A model generated the notes under the pieces. That model was not told the DNA's origin, made no database searches, and saw only the letters and a program-made list of their open reading frames with translations. 64,000 nt of DNA, taken from assembly GCA_015061245.1 (NCBI GenBank), contig SUWY01000001.1:149054-213053 (forward strand). Direction: 5' to 3'. A program made the translations under genes and the position numbers. Below, one piece after another: positions 17,287-26,570 of the stretch (position 1 is the first letter of the stretch; every line of letters starts with the position of its first letter). This DNA comes from Bacteroidales bacterium (GTDB lineage Bacteria; Bacteroidota; Bacteroidia; Bacteroidales; Marinifilaceae).

Positions 17287-18423
17287 ATGGAAGAGCAGAA
17301 GAAAAAGTTCCATGGTAGCCGTGAGGCAGGAACATTTAGAGAGCGTCCTGAGAGACGCGAGAACCGTTTCGGAGAGAGACGTGAGAGTCGTTTTGGAGAG
17401 AGACGTGAGAGTCGCTTTGGTGAGAAGCGTGAGTTTAAGCCTCGTAGAGAGGGCGGATATGAGCGCCGAGAGGGTAGCTTTGAACGCCGAGAGGGCGGAT
17501 ACCAACAACGTTCAGGTTATGGACGTAGAGATGGTGAGTTTGGAGGTCGTCAGGCAGGTCCAAAGAGATTTGGCAGACCACAACAGGCTCCATTCGGTGA
17601 GAAGATTCGTAGAGCATACGATTCATCAGAGCAGTATGATAAGGTGCAGAAGCATCTGTACTCTCAAAAGAAGCAGTTGGAGTATAAGAAGGCAAACCCA
17701 TTTGCCGAGAGCGATGAGATTCGTTTGAACAGATATATCTCTATTGCAGGAGTTTGTTCTCGTAGAGATGCCGATAAGTTGATTGCTGAGGGTAAGGTGG
17801 CTGTAAATGGTCAGGTTGTTACCGAGATGGGAGTTAAGGTAAGAAAGGCAGATATTGTTGAGGTTGAGGGTAAGATTGCCGTTCCTGAGCGTAAGGTATA
17901 TTTGGTATTGAATAAGCCAAAAGATTATGTTACAACTGTTGAGGATCCACAAGAGAGAAAGACAGTAATGTCGCTAATCGAGGGTGCTTGTCAGGAGAGA
18001 ATCTATCCTGTAGGCCGTTTGGATAGAATGACAACAGGAGTTTTGTTGTTTACAAATGATGGTGATTTGGCTAAAAAACTTACTCACCCAAGCTATGAGC
18101 ATAAGAAGATCTATCATGTATTCTTGAACAGAGCTTTATCTCTTGAGGATTTTGCAAAGATCTCTGAGGGAGTTGAGTTGGAGGATGGTTTGATTGCAGC
18201 TGATGAGATTAGCTACGCTTCTGATGATAAGACAGAGGTGGGAATTCAGATTCACTCAGGTAGAAATCGAATTGTAAGAAGAATCTTTGAGCATCTTGGT
18301 TACGAGATTGTAAAGCTTGATAGAGTATATTTCGCAGGTTTGACAAAGAAGGATTTGCCACGTGGTCATTGGAGAATGCTTACCGCTAAAGAGGTGAATT
18401 ACATTAAGTATTTTAACAACTAA
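17287..18423 (+). CDS. RNA pseudouridine synthase (RsuA/RluB/RluF type) with arginine-rich repetitive N-terminus
   Basis: 378 residues. Residues 1-140 are a low-complexity extension rich in R, E and G with tandem units like GERRESRF at about 29-44 and REGGYERREG later; DNA there repeats in 24-bp steps, so changes in copy number keep the frame. Residues 145-190 form an S4 RNA-binding domain (RLNRYISIAGVCSRRDADKL), then the synthase domain with GRLDRMTTG carrying the catalytic Asp. It converts specific rRNA uridines to pseudouridine; which site cannot be told. The gene starts 11 bp after the LptF/G gene and ends at a strong terminator. RG/RE-rich tails often bind RNA; here that is inferred. Confidence 0.92.
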   Translation: MEEQKKKFHGSREAGTFRERPERRENRFGERRESRFGERRESRFGEKREFKPRREGGYERREGSFERREGGYQQRSGYGRRDGEFGGRQAGPKRFGRPQQAPFGEKIRRAYDSSEQYDKVQKHLYSQKKQLEYKKANPFAESDEIRLNRYISIAGVCSRRDADKLIAEGKVAVNGQVVTEMGVKVRKADIVEVEGKIAVPERKVYLVLNKPKDYVTTVEDPQERKTVMSLIEGACQERIYPVGRLDRMTTGVLLFTNDGDLAKKLTHPSYEHKKIYHVFLNRALSLEDFAKISEGVELEDGLIAADEISYASDDKTEVGIQIHSGRNRIVRRIFEHLGYEIVKLDRVYFAGLTKKDLPRGHWRMLTAKEVNYIKYFNN

Positions 18424-18446
18424 TTCGGTTAGTGGTTTCGATATTG

Positions 18447-18484
18447 GTGGCCAAAGAGCTTTATAGCTTTTTGGTCACTTTTTT
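18447..18484. terminator. Terminator shared by two convergent genes
   Basis: GTGGCCAAAGAGCT, loop TTAT, AGCTTTTTGGTCAC (18447-18478), then TTTTTT. It lies between the pseudouridine synthase gene (plus) and uvrB (minus, stop at 18483) and could serve both. Confidence 0.88.
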
Positions 18485-20495
18485 ATAGTTCGTTGATACG
18501 TTTAAGTAGGGCTTGCCACTCGTCGCGAAGACGTGCTGCTTCAAGATAATTTTGCTCCTTCGAGGCTTTTAACATGGCCATGCGACTCTTCTCTGCCTGT
18601 TTTTCAAGCTCTGCTTTAGACATAATACCCAGTACAGGATCTGCTGCAATATTGTTACTGTTGTAATCCTCGATATAGGCCTTCCCTGTCGGGTTTTGAA
18701 TGAGTGTAGAGTTACCCTCTTTGATAATCTGTTTAGGGGTGATGTTGTGCTTTTTGTTGTATGCCAGCTGTTTCTTTCTACGGTAGTTGGTTGCATCGAT
18801 GGTCTCTTGCATCGACTTGGTTATCTTGTCGGCATACATTATAACCTTACCGTTAATGTGTCGGGCAGCTCGACCGGCAGTCTGTGTCAGTGAGCGTGTG
18901 TTGCGCAAGAAACCCTCTTTATCTGCATCCAATATTGCCACAAGCGATACCTCAGGCAGATCAAGACCTTCACGAAGAAGGTTTACTCCTACCAATACGC
19001 TAATCATTCCTGTGCGTAGGTTTTCAAGAATCTTAACTCGCTCCAAAGTTTCAATGTCGGAGTGGATATATTGGCATCGGATACCAATGTTATCAAAATA
19101 GGTACTCAACTCCTCAGCCATCTTTTTTGTAAGGGTCGTGACAAGTACTCGCTCATCCTTCTCGGTACATATCTGAATCTCATTAACAAGATGGTCAATC
19201 TGATTCTTTGATGGAACAACCGTAATTTTAGGATCGGGAATACCTGTAGGGCGGATAACCTGCTCTACAACCACACCACCGCTCTTCTCCAACTCAAAAT
19301 CTGCTGGGGTTGCGCTGATGTATATGGTCTGCTTTGTAAGCTCCTCGAACTCTTCGAACTTCAATGGACGGTTGTCAAATGCCGCCGGTAGTCTGAAGCC
19401 ATACTCAACAAGATTCTCTTTGCGGGCGTGGTCGCCACCATACATGGCTCTGATTTGTGGAACAGTTACGTGGCTCTCATCAATGATTAGAAGAAAGTCA
19501 TCGGGAAAGTAGTCCAAAAGGCAGAATGGGCGAACCCCTGCCGCTCTTCCATCGAAGTATCGGGAGTAGTTCTCAATTCCGGGGCAGTAGCCCAATTCAC
19601 GCATCATTTCAAGATCGTAATTTACACGCTCCTCCAATCTTTTGGCCTCGTATCTCTTGCCAATTTCACGCATATACTCAACCTGTTCGAACAGATCTTT
19701 CTGAATCTCTTCATGAGCCCGTTTCTCCATCTCTTTGCTTGTTACAAAGAGGTTTGTAGGATATATGGTGAGTGAATCCTGAGTGTCGAATATCTGTCCC
19801 GATACAGGATTGAACGAGGTTATTCTATCAATCTCATCATCCCAAAACTCTATTCTGTATGCTATACCGTCGTACGATTCAATTGCAGGAAATATATCTA
19901 CAACATCGCCCTTAGTCCTAAAACAACCACGGTTAAATTCAATCTCGTTCCTTACATATAGGGCATCAATCAGATGGCGCAAGAATTTGTTTCTTACAAT
20001 TTTATCTCCAACTCTGATGGAGATTGTATTGCTGGCAAAGGCGCGTGGGTCTGCCATACCGTATAGGCATGATACCGATGATACTACAATTACATCTCGA
20101 CGTCCTGACAGCAGTGCGGCGGTGGCTCTTAAACGGAGTTTGTCAATCTCATCGTTGATGGCCAGATCCTTCTCGATGTATGTGTCGGTTGTTGGTAGAT
20201 ATGCCTCGGGCTGGTAGTAGTCGTAGTATGATACAAAGTACTCAACCGCGTTATCGGGGAAGAAACCTTTTAGCTCGTTATATAGTTGAGCTGCTAGAGT
20301 TTTGTTGTGGCTGAGTACAAGAGTAGGGCGGTTTGTTTGAGCTATTACATTGGCTGCGGTAAATGTTTTACCCGAGCCGGTAACCCCCAATAGTACCTGA
20401 CTCTTTACACCGCTTTCGATACCCTTGACAAGAGCATCTATAGCCTCGGGCTGATCACCCGTAGGCTCATATTGCGATGTTAGCTTGTACTCCAT
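18483..20495 (-). CDS. uvrB: Excinuclease ABC subunit B
   Basis: Damage-verification helicase-like subunit of nucleotide excision repair. 670 residues, normal length. Walker A GVTGSGKT at 37-44, the beta-hairpin region YYDYYQPEAYLP at about 91-102, helicase motif DESH near 335, motif VI region QTAGRAARH near 540, and a C-terminal UVR motif (EAARLRDEWQALLKRI) that binds UvrC. It starts 10 bp after prfC stops, so the two are probably co-transcribed, though functionally unrelated. Confidence 0.98.
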   Translation of the reverse strand: MEYKLTSQYEPTGDQPEAIDALVKGIESGVKSQVLLGVTGSGKTFTAANVIAQTNRPTLVLSHNKTLAAQLYNELKGFFPDNAVEYFVSYYDYYQPEAYLPTTDTYIEKDLAINDEIDKLRLRATAALLSGRRDVIVVSSVSCLYGMADPRAFASNTISIRVGDKIVRNKFLRHLIDALYVRNEIEFNRGCFRTKGDVVDIFPAIESYDGIAYRIEFWDDEIDRITSFNPVSGQIFDTQDSLTIYPTNLFVTSKEMEKRAHEEIQKDLFEQVEYMREIGKRYEAKRLEERVNYDLEMMRELGYCPGIENYSRYFDGRAAGVRPFCLLDYFPDDFLLIIDESHVTVPQIRAMYGGDHARKENLVEYGFRLPAAFDNRPLKFEEFEELTKQTIYISATPADFELEKSGGVVVEQVIRPTGIPDPKITVVPSKNQIDHLVNEIQICTEKDERVLVTTLTKKMAEELSTYFDNIGIRCQYIHSDIETLERVKILENLRTGMISVLVGVNLLREGLDLPEVSLVAILDADKEGFLRNTRSLTQTAGRAARHINGKVIMYADKITKSMQETIDATNYRRKKQLAYNKKHNITPKQIIKEGNSTLIQNPTGKAYIEDYNSNNIAADPVLGIMSKAELEKQAEKSRMAMLKASKEQNYLEAARLRDEWQALLKRINEL

Positions 20496-20505
20496 TATAC
20501 AAATT

Positions 20506-22080
20506 CTAGAACTCCGATGTGAAGTGGAATTTTATCTTTGGATAATTATCTTGTGCCATTTGCAAAATATATTGCGAATCGGCAAGAAAGACATCGCGTC
20601 CCTCTTTATCCTTGGCCATATATTGAGCTTTGTGTTTCTTGAACTCCTCTAAGGCTTTCTCATCCTCGCCCTCAATCCAGCACGCTTTGTATAGGCTCAT
20701 CTCCTCCCAGCGACACTTGGCTCCATACTCATGCAATAGACGGAACTCAATAACCTCGAACTGCAATTGACCTACAGTTCCAATAATTTTACGGTTATTG
20801 AATTGGTTTACGAACATCTGGGCAACGCCCTCGTCCATAAGCTGCTCAATTCCCTTTGCAAGCTGTTTTGCCTTCATTGGGTCGGCGTTCTCGATATATT
20901 TGAACTGCTCCGGAGAGAAGCTTGGAATTCCCTTGAATTGAAGTTTTTCGCCCTCGGTGAGGGTATCTCCAATCTTAAAGGTGCCTGTGTCGTGCAATCC
21001 GATAATATCGCCGGGATATGCCTCGTCGATGACATCTTTCTTGCTGGCCATAAAGGCAGTAGGACTTGAGAACTTCAAGTTCTTCCCGCTTCTTACGTGC
21101 AGATAGTTGGTATTACGCATAAATGTTCCCGAACATATCTTGACAAAGGCGATACGGTCGCGGTGGTTAGGGTCCATATTTGCGTGAATCTTAAATACGA
21201 ATCCAGTGAATTTTGGTTCCTGCGGCTCTACCATGCGTTGTTCTGTTTCGCGTGGTAGGGGCGAGGGCGCAAGTTCAAGGAAGCAGTCAAGCAACTCTCT
21301 GATTCCAAAGTTATTAAGCGCAGAGCCGAAGAATACAGGGGCAACCTTCGCCGATAGATATTCATCGCGGTTTAGATTTGGATATACCTCACGAACAAGC
21401 TCCAAATCCTCACGTAGCTTCTCGGCGGCACGATCGCCAATCTTCTCATTCAGCTCTTCTGAGTCAACATCAAGTTCAATTGCGGGAGTAATAGTTTGAA
21501 TACTTGGTTGGTATAGAGCTAAATTCTTTTTGTGAATGTTGTAAATACCTTTGAATGTATCACCGTTTCCAATAGGCCATGTCAATGGATTTACTCCAAT
21601 CATAAGCTCCTTCTCAATCTCGTCAAGTACATCGAATGGATCTTGAACAGGGCGGTCAAGTTTGTTTACAAATACAATTACCGGGGTTTTACGCATGCGG
21701 CACACCTGCATAAGTTTTCTGGTTTGGGTCTCAACTCCCTTAGCCGCATCGATTACAATGATTACGCTGTCGCAGGCTGTAAGTGTACGGAAGGTATCCT
21801 CGGCAAAGTCCTGGTGACCGGGGGTATCAAGGATATTGATCTTAATTCCGTTGTACTCGAATCCCATTACCGATGTTGCAACCGAAATACCACGCTGGCG
21901 CTCAATCTCCATAAAGTCCGAAGTTGCGCTCTTCTTGATTTTATTCGATTTTACCGCTCCGGCAACGTGAATAGCTCCTCCAAAAAGTAGCAACTTCTCT
22001 GTCAATGTTGTCTTTCCTGCATCGGGGTGGCTAATAATTCCAAAGGTTCTTCTTCTTTCAATCTCCTCGATATATCCCAT
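20506..22080 (-). CDS. prfC: Peptide chain release factor 3
   Basis: A GTPase that recycles RF1/RF2 from the ribosome. 524 residues. G1 SHPDAGKTT at 17-25, switch [23 protein letters not shown] for guanine specificity, and RF3-specific [24 protein letters not shown]. It differs from EF-G in lacking domain IV. The family is typical in this length. The gene is preceded by a TAnnTTTG motif and followed 10 bp later by uvrB. Confidence 0.98.
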   Translation of the reverse strand: MGYIEEIERRRTFGIISHPDAGKTTLTEKLLLFGGAIHVAGAVKSNKIKKSATSDFMEIERQRGISVATSVMGFEYNGIKINILDTPGHQDFAEDTFRTLTACDSVIIVIDAAKGVETQTRKLMQVCRMRKTPVIVFVNKLDRPVQDPFDVLDEIEKELMIGVNPLTWPIGNGDTFKGIYNIHKKNLALYQPSIQTITPAIELDVDSEELNEKIGDRAAEKLREDLELVREVYPNLNRDEYLSAKVAPVFFGSALNNFGIRELLDCFLELAPSPLPRETEQRMVEPQEPKFTGFVFKIHANMDPNHRDRIAFVKICSGTFMRNTNYLHVRSGKNLKFSSPTAFMASKKDVIDEAYPGDIIGLHDTGTFKIGDTLTEGEKLQFKGIPSFSPEQFKYIENADPMKAKQLAKGIEQLMDEGVAQMFVNQFNNRKIIGTVGQLQFEVIEFRLLHEYGAKCRWEEMSLYKACWIEGEDEKALEEFKKHKAQYMAKDKEGRDVFLADSQYILQMAQDNYPKIKFHFTSEF

Positions 22081-22159
22081 GTTTACTCCCTATTTTGTTG
22101 ATTATAAATCTGTTTCAAACTTTTTTATCTCGGCTAAAGCCTCTTTTGAAAATCGAGCG

Positions 22160-22167
22160 CAAAGTTA
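22160..22167 (-). promoter_or_regulatory. Candidate -7 element for prfC-uvrB
   Basis: TAACTTTG on the minus strand, about 80 bp upstream of the prfC start, in the 238-bp divergent gap (22081-22318). Confidence 0.5.
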
Positions 22168-22271
22168 ATAAAAAAATGGTAATGGGGAAAGCATGGATGT
22201 CACCACAAATAATTAGATAGGAATAGTAACTTTCACAATAATTAGGGATTTTTTTGCCCTCTTCCCATTCA

Positions 22272-22279
22272 TAATTTTG
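22272..22279 (+). promoter_or_regulatory. Candidate -7 element for the porin-imelysin-cytochrome operon
   Basis: TAATTTTG, 39 bp before ATG 22319. It overlaps an in-frame alternative start at 22277, which therefore cannot be in the transcript. No classical Fur box is obvious nearby, although AATAATTAG is repeated at about 22208 and 22238. Confidence 0.55.
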
Positions 22280-22318
22280 CACTGTAAAAAATTGTCTTTA
22301 CCAAATAAATTTAGAAAA

Positions 22319-23602
22319 ATGAAGAGTCTTTTTAAAAGAGTTGTATTGGTTGTGATGTGCGTCGTGGGGGTATCTTCTGCTCTTATGGCGCAAGATAAGA
22401 GTAATCCAAGATTTACCGTAGGAGGTTATGGTGAGGCGGTGATGACTCGTAACTTCTTTAGTGACAAGTATATGCGTTATACTGACGCAGAGTCGTATAA
22501 AAATGACAAGAGTCATGGCCGTTTCGATATTCCTCACGTAGTTATATGGTTGGGTTATGATTTCGGACGAGGTTGGAGTATCGGAACCGAGATTGAGTTT
22601 GAGCATGGAGGAACCGAGAGTGCAGTAGAGATTGAAGAGGAAGAGGGTGGAGAGTATGAGTCAGAGGTTGAGCGCGGAGGTGAGGTTGCCTTGGAGCAAT
22701 TCTGGATTCAGAAATCATTCTCGAGTGCAGCCAACCTTAAGATGGGACATATTCTTGTGCCTGTAGGCGATATGAATATCTATCACATGCCTAATGAGTT
22801 CTTTACTAACTATCGTCCCGAGGGAGAGAATACAATTTTACCAAATACATGGCATGAGACAGGTATCAGTTTCTGGGGCGAGGCCGGAGATTGGCGCTAT
22901 GAGGTTGTTTTTGTGCCTGGTTTGGATTCAGACCGCTTTGGACGTCAGGGTTGGGTAAATGGAGGTGCAGGAAGCCCATACGAGTTTAAGATTGCTAATA
23001 GTTATGCAGGAGCTTTTCGTGTTGATAACCACTCTGTTAAGGGATTGCGTTTGTCTTTGAGCGGATATGTAGGCAACTCATTTAAGAATACATTAAGCCC
23101 AACCGATAATGCCCGTTATAAAGATGTGAAGGGAACTGTCTATATAGGTGCTTTCAATTTTGCCTATGACGATCATAATGTTGTGGTTCGCGGTAATTTC
23201 GATTATGGTCACTTGACCGATTCGGAGCTGATTACCAAGTATAATATGGCAATGCGTAAGGATGCGCCCTCGCCTAAACAAGCAGTTGCTTCCGATGCGA
23301 TTGCTTATGGAGTTGAGGCAGGATACAATCTTTTCGGACTATCTGCAAATAAGAAGTTGGAGCATCAGAAGTTCTATGTTTTCGGACGTTATGAGTACTA
23401 TGACTCAATGTTTAAAACCGAGGGCTCTGTTCAGGATTACAAGTGGTGTGCAAGAGACAGAGTTGCTGCGGGTATCAACTATATGCCTATCAAAAATATA
23501 GTTGTTAAGGGAGAGTATAGTATTGGCTTATTGGATAAGACATATAACAATGAGCCTTCAGTATCGATAGGAATTGCCTATACAGGAATGTTTAGTAAGT
23601 AA
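22319..23602 (+). CDS. Porin-like outer membrane protein of the iron/heme cluster
   Basis: 427 residues from ATG 22319. Signal peptide about 1-25 (ends ALMAQ), then an all-beta, aromatic-rich sequence (FTVGGYGEAVMTRNF, GWSIGTEIEFEHGG, FWIQKSFSSAANLKMGH, NIYHMPNEFF) resembling phosphate-selective or OprP-like porins, with a glutamate-rich loop (EIEEEEGGEYESEVE) near 105-120 that could bind cations. It heads an operon with an imelysin lipoprotein (23 bp gap) and a di-heme lipoprotein, so uptake of iron or an iron chelate across the outer membrane is a reasonable inference. It is not a TonB receptor: no plug domain is seen. Confidence 0.75.
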   Translation: MKSLFKRVVLVVMCVVGVSSALMAQDKSNPRFTVGGYGEAVMTRNFFSDKYMRYTDAESYKNDKSHGRFDIPHVVIWLGYDFGRGWSIGTEIEFEHGGTESAVEIEEEEGGEYESEVERGGEVALEQFWIQKSFSSAANLKMGHILVPVGDMNIYHMPNEFFTNYRPEGENTILPNTWHETGISFWGEAGDWRYEVVFVPGLDSDRFGRQGWVNGGAGSPYEFKIANSYAGAFRVDNHSVKGLRLSLSGYVGNSFKNTLSPTDNARYKDVKGTVYIGAFNFAYDDHNVVVRGNFDYGHLTDSELITKYNMAMRKDAPSPKQAVASDAIAYGVEAGYNLFGLSANKKLEHQKFYVFGRYEYYDSMFKTEGSVQDYKWCARDRVAAGINYMPIKNIVVKGEYSIGLLDKTYNNEPSVSIGIAYTGMFSK

Positions 23603-23625
23603 TAACAGATAAAACAGAAAAAGTT

Positions 23626-24792
23626 ATGGAGATTAGAAAATTTAGCTCTGCCCTTTTGTTAATGGGTGCGCTAGTAGTAGTAAGTAGTGTATCATGTAGT
23701 GATGATGATGATTCAATTGTTGATGACGAGAACTTTAAAGAGGAGTATTTTGCGAAGGCAATTAATCCATATATCGATAATACCGTTCGCGCTACATACA
23801 AAGGCATGGCCGATGCTGCTGTAAGTTTGGCTAAGAGTTGTGATGCAATGTATCAGGCATTTGTTGATGGCGAGTTGACATCGGCTATGGTAGAGGAGGC
23901 CGGTAACTACTGGAAAGAGAGTCGTAAATATTGGGAGTGGAGTGAGGCATTCCTTTATGGTGCTGCTGCTGATTATAATATTGATCCACATATTGACTCA
24001 TGGCCATTGGATAAGAACGCAATGGATCAGTTGTTGGCAAATATCCGTGCAGGACAGAACTGGTCTGTAGAGAATCTTGGAGAGGGATTGTTGGGATTCC
24101 ACGCAGTAGAGTATCTTCTATTTGAGTTGGATGCAACCGAGAATAATTCATTGGTTCACAACTTGAACTACACCGAGGAGGAGCTTCTATATTTGAGCGC
24201 AGTTGCAAACGATTTGTGCGCACAGTGCGTATTGCTTGAGGTTTCATGGACAGGAGTTGAGAATGTTTCATCGGAGAAGCAGGCAATTCTTGAGGAGGCA
24301 GAGCTTGAGCCATCAATGAACTATGGCGACAATATGAAGAGTGCAGCCAATGCAGGTAGCCTTTACAAGACAAAGCAGGCCGCTGCCGAGGATATTGTTC
24401 AGGGTTGTATTGATATTGCCGATGAGGTTGCAAATACAAAGATCGGACGTCCGGTATTGGGAGCTACCGAGGAGGATAAGAACTACATTGAGTCTCCATA
24501 TAGCTTGAACTCAATAGTTGACTTCGTAGGAAATATTATCAGTATAGAGAATGCTTATTGCGGAAGCAATAGTGGCGATGCCTCAATCAGCGATTTCATT
24601 GCAGAGGTTGATGCTGAGTTGGATGCAGAGGTAAAGGCTTTGATTTCAGAGTCAAAAGCTGCTATCGAAGCAATTCCTGAGCCATTCGCAAAATCAGCTT
24701 CAACACAGGTTGCTGCAGATGCTCAAGAGAAGGTAAACGAGTTGCGTGACATTCTTGAGGAGGTAATGGAGGCTGTAGTAGCGAATTACTAA
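23626..24792 (+). CDS. Imelysin-family lipoprotein (IrpA/EfeO-like iron-binding)
   Basis: 388 residues, lipobox ending at Cys24 (SVSC then S), followed by an acid run DDDDS. The sequence is mostly helical, with GFHAVEYLLFE at 157-167 matching the imelysin GxHxxE motif, whose His and Glu are thought to bind metal in IrpA and EfeO proteins. Family members are periplasmic or surface iron-binding proteins, and imelysin genes are often neighbours of di-heme 'thiol oxidoreductase' genes, exactly as here. The older peptidase M75 label is doubtful because peptidase activity has not been generally confirmed. Part of the operon from 22.3 to 26.5 kb. Confidence 0.9.
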   Translation: MEIRKFSSALLLMGALVVVSSVSCSDDDDSIVDDENFKEEYFAKAINPYIDNTVRATYKGMADAAVSLAKSCDAMYQAFVDGELTSAMVEEAGNYWKESRKYWEWSEAFLYGAAADYNIDPHIDSWPLDKNAMDQLLANIRAGQNWSVENLGEGLLGFHAVEYLLFELDATENNSLVHNLNYTEEELLYLSAVANDLCAQCVLLEVSWTGVENVSSEKQAILEEAELEPSMNYGDNMKSAANAGSLYKTKQAAAEDIVQGCIDIADEVANTKIGRPVLGATEEDKNYIESPYSLNSIVDFVGNIISIENAYCGSNSGDASISDFIAEVDAELDAEVKALISESKAAIEAIPEPFAKSASTQVAADAQEKVNELRDILEEVMEAVVANY

Positions 24793-24827
24793 TAGAGATT
24801 ACTAAAAACTAAAACAGAATAGAGATT

Positions 24828-26477
24828 ATGAAGTGTAACATATTATTCGGAGCGATGTTGCTTGGTGTTGTTACTATTGCCTGTAGCGATGACAATGAGA
24901 TAAACAATGGAGCAAACAACAAGCCCGGAGCACCTGAGGAGTTGCCTGAGTGGTATTACGCAGGAGGAGAGTTGGGTACAGCATATTTGGCTACATACAA
25001 TGCTTTTGAGCAGCCAACAGTTGCTGTGGAGCAGAGTGGAATGTATCAGGCATTCAAAAATGGCGAGGCACTTTTTGAGAAGCCATTTATGAGTAATAAT
25101 GAGGGAGTACGTAAGGGATTGGGTCCTGTATATATCCGTACTTCATGCCTTCACTGTCACCCCGGTTATGGACACGGAAAGAGAGTAGAGACTCCTACCT
25201 TCGAGACCGAGCAGGTTGGTAATGGGTGCCTCTTGGTTGTATACAACCCTGAGACTGAGGGCTATGTAAGTTGGCTTTCAGGAATGCCTCAGAGTCATGC
25301 TGTAGCCCCTTTTAAGAATCCTCTTGATGAAAGTCAAATTACTATAGATTGGTTGCATTATCAGGATGAGTGGGGAAATAAGTTTGAGGATGGAGAGACA
25401 TACGAGCTTATCTATCCTGAGGTTAATATGCCTCGTGAGGCTATTTACGTGTATAATCAGGGTTATGATATCCCCGAGGGATCATACGCTGTAAAGCTTG
25501 AGTCAACAATTGGAATATATGGAACAGGTCTTTTGGATGCTATTCCTGATGATTCATTGAAGGCTGAGTATGCTAAGCAGGAGCGTGATAACCTTATGAA
25601 GAATGGTTTGAATAAGGCATTCTTTGAGAATGGAGAGTGGGTTAGCCAATATTCTAACGGTTTGCAGGGTGATGGAACAAAGTATCCTCGCCGATATACA
25701 TACGCATTGAGCCGTGGACCATTGCAAGATGCTGCAGGAGCTAATGCTATTTGGAATATTACCAATGTAACTCGTAGCGACCGTCGTTACCACTATCTTG
25801 ATGCTGCAGGTTCGTATGCAGAGTATTCATCAAAAGATCCTGAGGTTCAGGCAGGATTTGAGGAGTATATTGCCAAGGTTGATCCAAATAGAGTGTACCC
25901 TGAGTGGTGGGAAGGAACAATGGAGGAGCGTATCTATGCTTACTTGACAGCGAAGAATCTTCCTGTTGAGATGAGCGATGATGAGTATACCGACCTTATG
26001 GTATGGCACCGTGGTTTGGCTGTTCCTGCTGTTCGTGATATTGATAACCCTGAAATTGCAAAGGGTAAGGAGTTGTTTGAGCAGATTGGTTGTGCATATT
26101 GTCACCGTCCATCATGGACAACAGGTGCCGATGAGATTCGCGACCCTGCCAAATTCTTTGATGGAGACGAGCTCCCTCGCCACCCATATCAGAAGATTTG
26201 GCCGTATACCGATATGGTTCAGCATAAGTTGATGATGAAGAACGATATTCGTGGTGGTTGGTGTAGAACAACTCCGTTGTGGGGACGTGGTTTGCACCAA
26301 AAGTGTACAGGAGCAACAACTTCTGACCGTTTGCACGACTGTCGTGCCAGAAATGTAATCGAGGCTATTATGTGGCATGGTGCTCCTGATAGTGATGCCC
26401 GTTGGACTGTTGAGCAATTCCGCCAATTGTCTAAAGATGAGCGCGATGCTATTGTAGCATTTATCGATGCGATCTAA
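24828..26477 (+). CDS. Di-heme c-type lipoprotein (DHOR / thiol-oxidoreductase family)
   Basis: 549 residues. Lipobox ends at Cys19 (TIAC then S). Two CxxCH heme-c motifs: CLHCH at 107-111 and CAYCH at 422-426. The spacing and surroundings (CLHCHPGYGHGKR; MVWHRGLAVPAVRDI; ARNVIEAIMWHG) match the di-heme oxidoreductase family (PF06537), related to MauG and CcpA-type peroxidases. It should sit on the periplasmic face or the surface and exchange electrons. Downstream of imelysin it may oxidise or reduce iron during uptake; that role is inference. Hemes must be attached covalently, and the cytochrome c assembly gene is next door. A terminator follows. Confidence 0.9.
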   Translation: MKCNILFGAMLLGVVTIACSDDNEINNGANNKPGAPEELPEWYYAGGELGTAYLATYNAFEQPTVAVEQSGMYQAFKNGEALFEKPFMSNNEGVRKGLGPVYIRTSCLHCHPGYGHGKRVETPTFETEQVGNGCLLVVYNPETEGYVSWLSGMPQSHAVAPFKNPLDESQITIDWLHYQDEWGNKFEDGETYELIYPEVNMPREAIYVYNQGYDIPEGSYAVKLESTIGIYGTGLLDAIPDDSLKAEYAKQERDNLMKNGLNKAFFENGEWVSQYSNGLQGDGTKYPRRYTYALSRGPLQDAAGANAIWNITNVTRSDRRYHYLDAAGSYAEYSSKDPEVQAGFEEYIAKVDPNRVYPEWWEGTMEERIYAYLTAKNLPVEMSDDEYTDLMVWHRGLAVPAVRDIDNPEIAKGKELFEQIGCAYCHRPSWTTGADEIRDPAKFFDGDELPRHPYQKIWPYTDMVQHKLMMKNDIRGGWCRTTPLWGRGLHQKCTGATTSDRLHDCRARNVIEAIMWHGAPDSDARWTVEQFRQLSKDERDAIVAFIDAI

Positions 26478-26497
26478 CTTTTTACACTATATTTTTG

Positions 26498-26534
26498 AAG
26501 AGGGTGGGGCATTTTGTATGTCTCACTCTCTTTT
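26498..26534 (+). terminator. Terminator after the di-heme gene, overlapping the next promoter
   Basis: AAGAGGGTGGGGCAT (26498-26512), loop TTTGT, ATGTCTCACTCTCTT (26518-26532): a 15-bp stem with three G-U pairs, followed by TT. The -33-like TTTG of the next promoter is in its loop. Confidence 0.7.
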
Positions 26535-26544
26535 ACTATTTTTG
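26513..26544 (+). promoter_or_regulatory. Candidate promoter for ccsBA
   Basis: TTTG at 26513-26516, 20-bp spacer, TATTTTTG at 26537-26544, matching the Bacteroidota -33/-7 pattern. The start codon is 26 bp downstream. It implies that ccsBA can be expressed separately from the upstream operon. Confidence 0.6.
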
Positions 26545-26570
26545 TAGAGGTTGAATAATAGAAAATAGCA

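Noticed and set aside
22200..22275. Fur box before the iron-themed operon
   Set aside because: AATAATTAG is present twice as a direct repeat, but no GATAATNATTATC-like inverted site.
22277..22318. Earlier start for the porin gene
   Set aside because: It lies in a TAnnTTTG promoter motif and would place a basic stretch before a normal signal peptide.
23885..24439. A 184-codon open frame on the minus strand inside the imelysin gene
   Set aside because: It is the antisense of a clear family member with lipobox and GxHxxE; its translation is low-complexity and matches no family.
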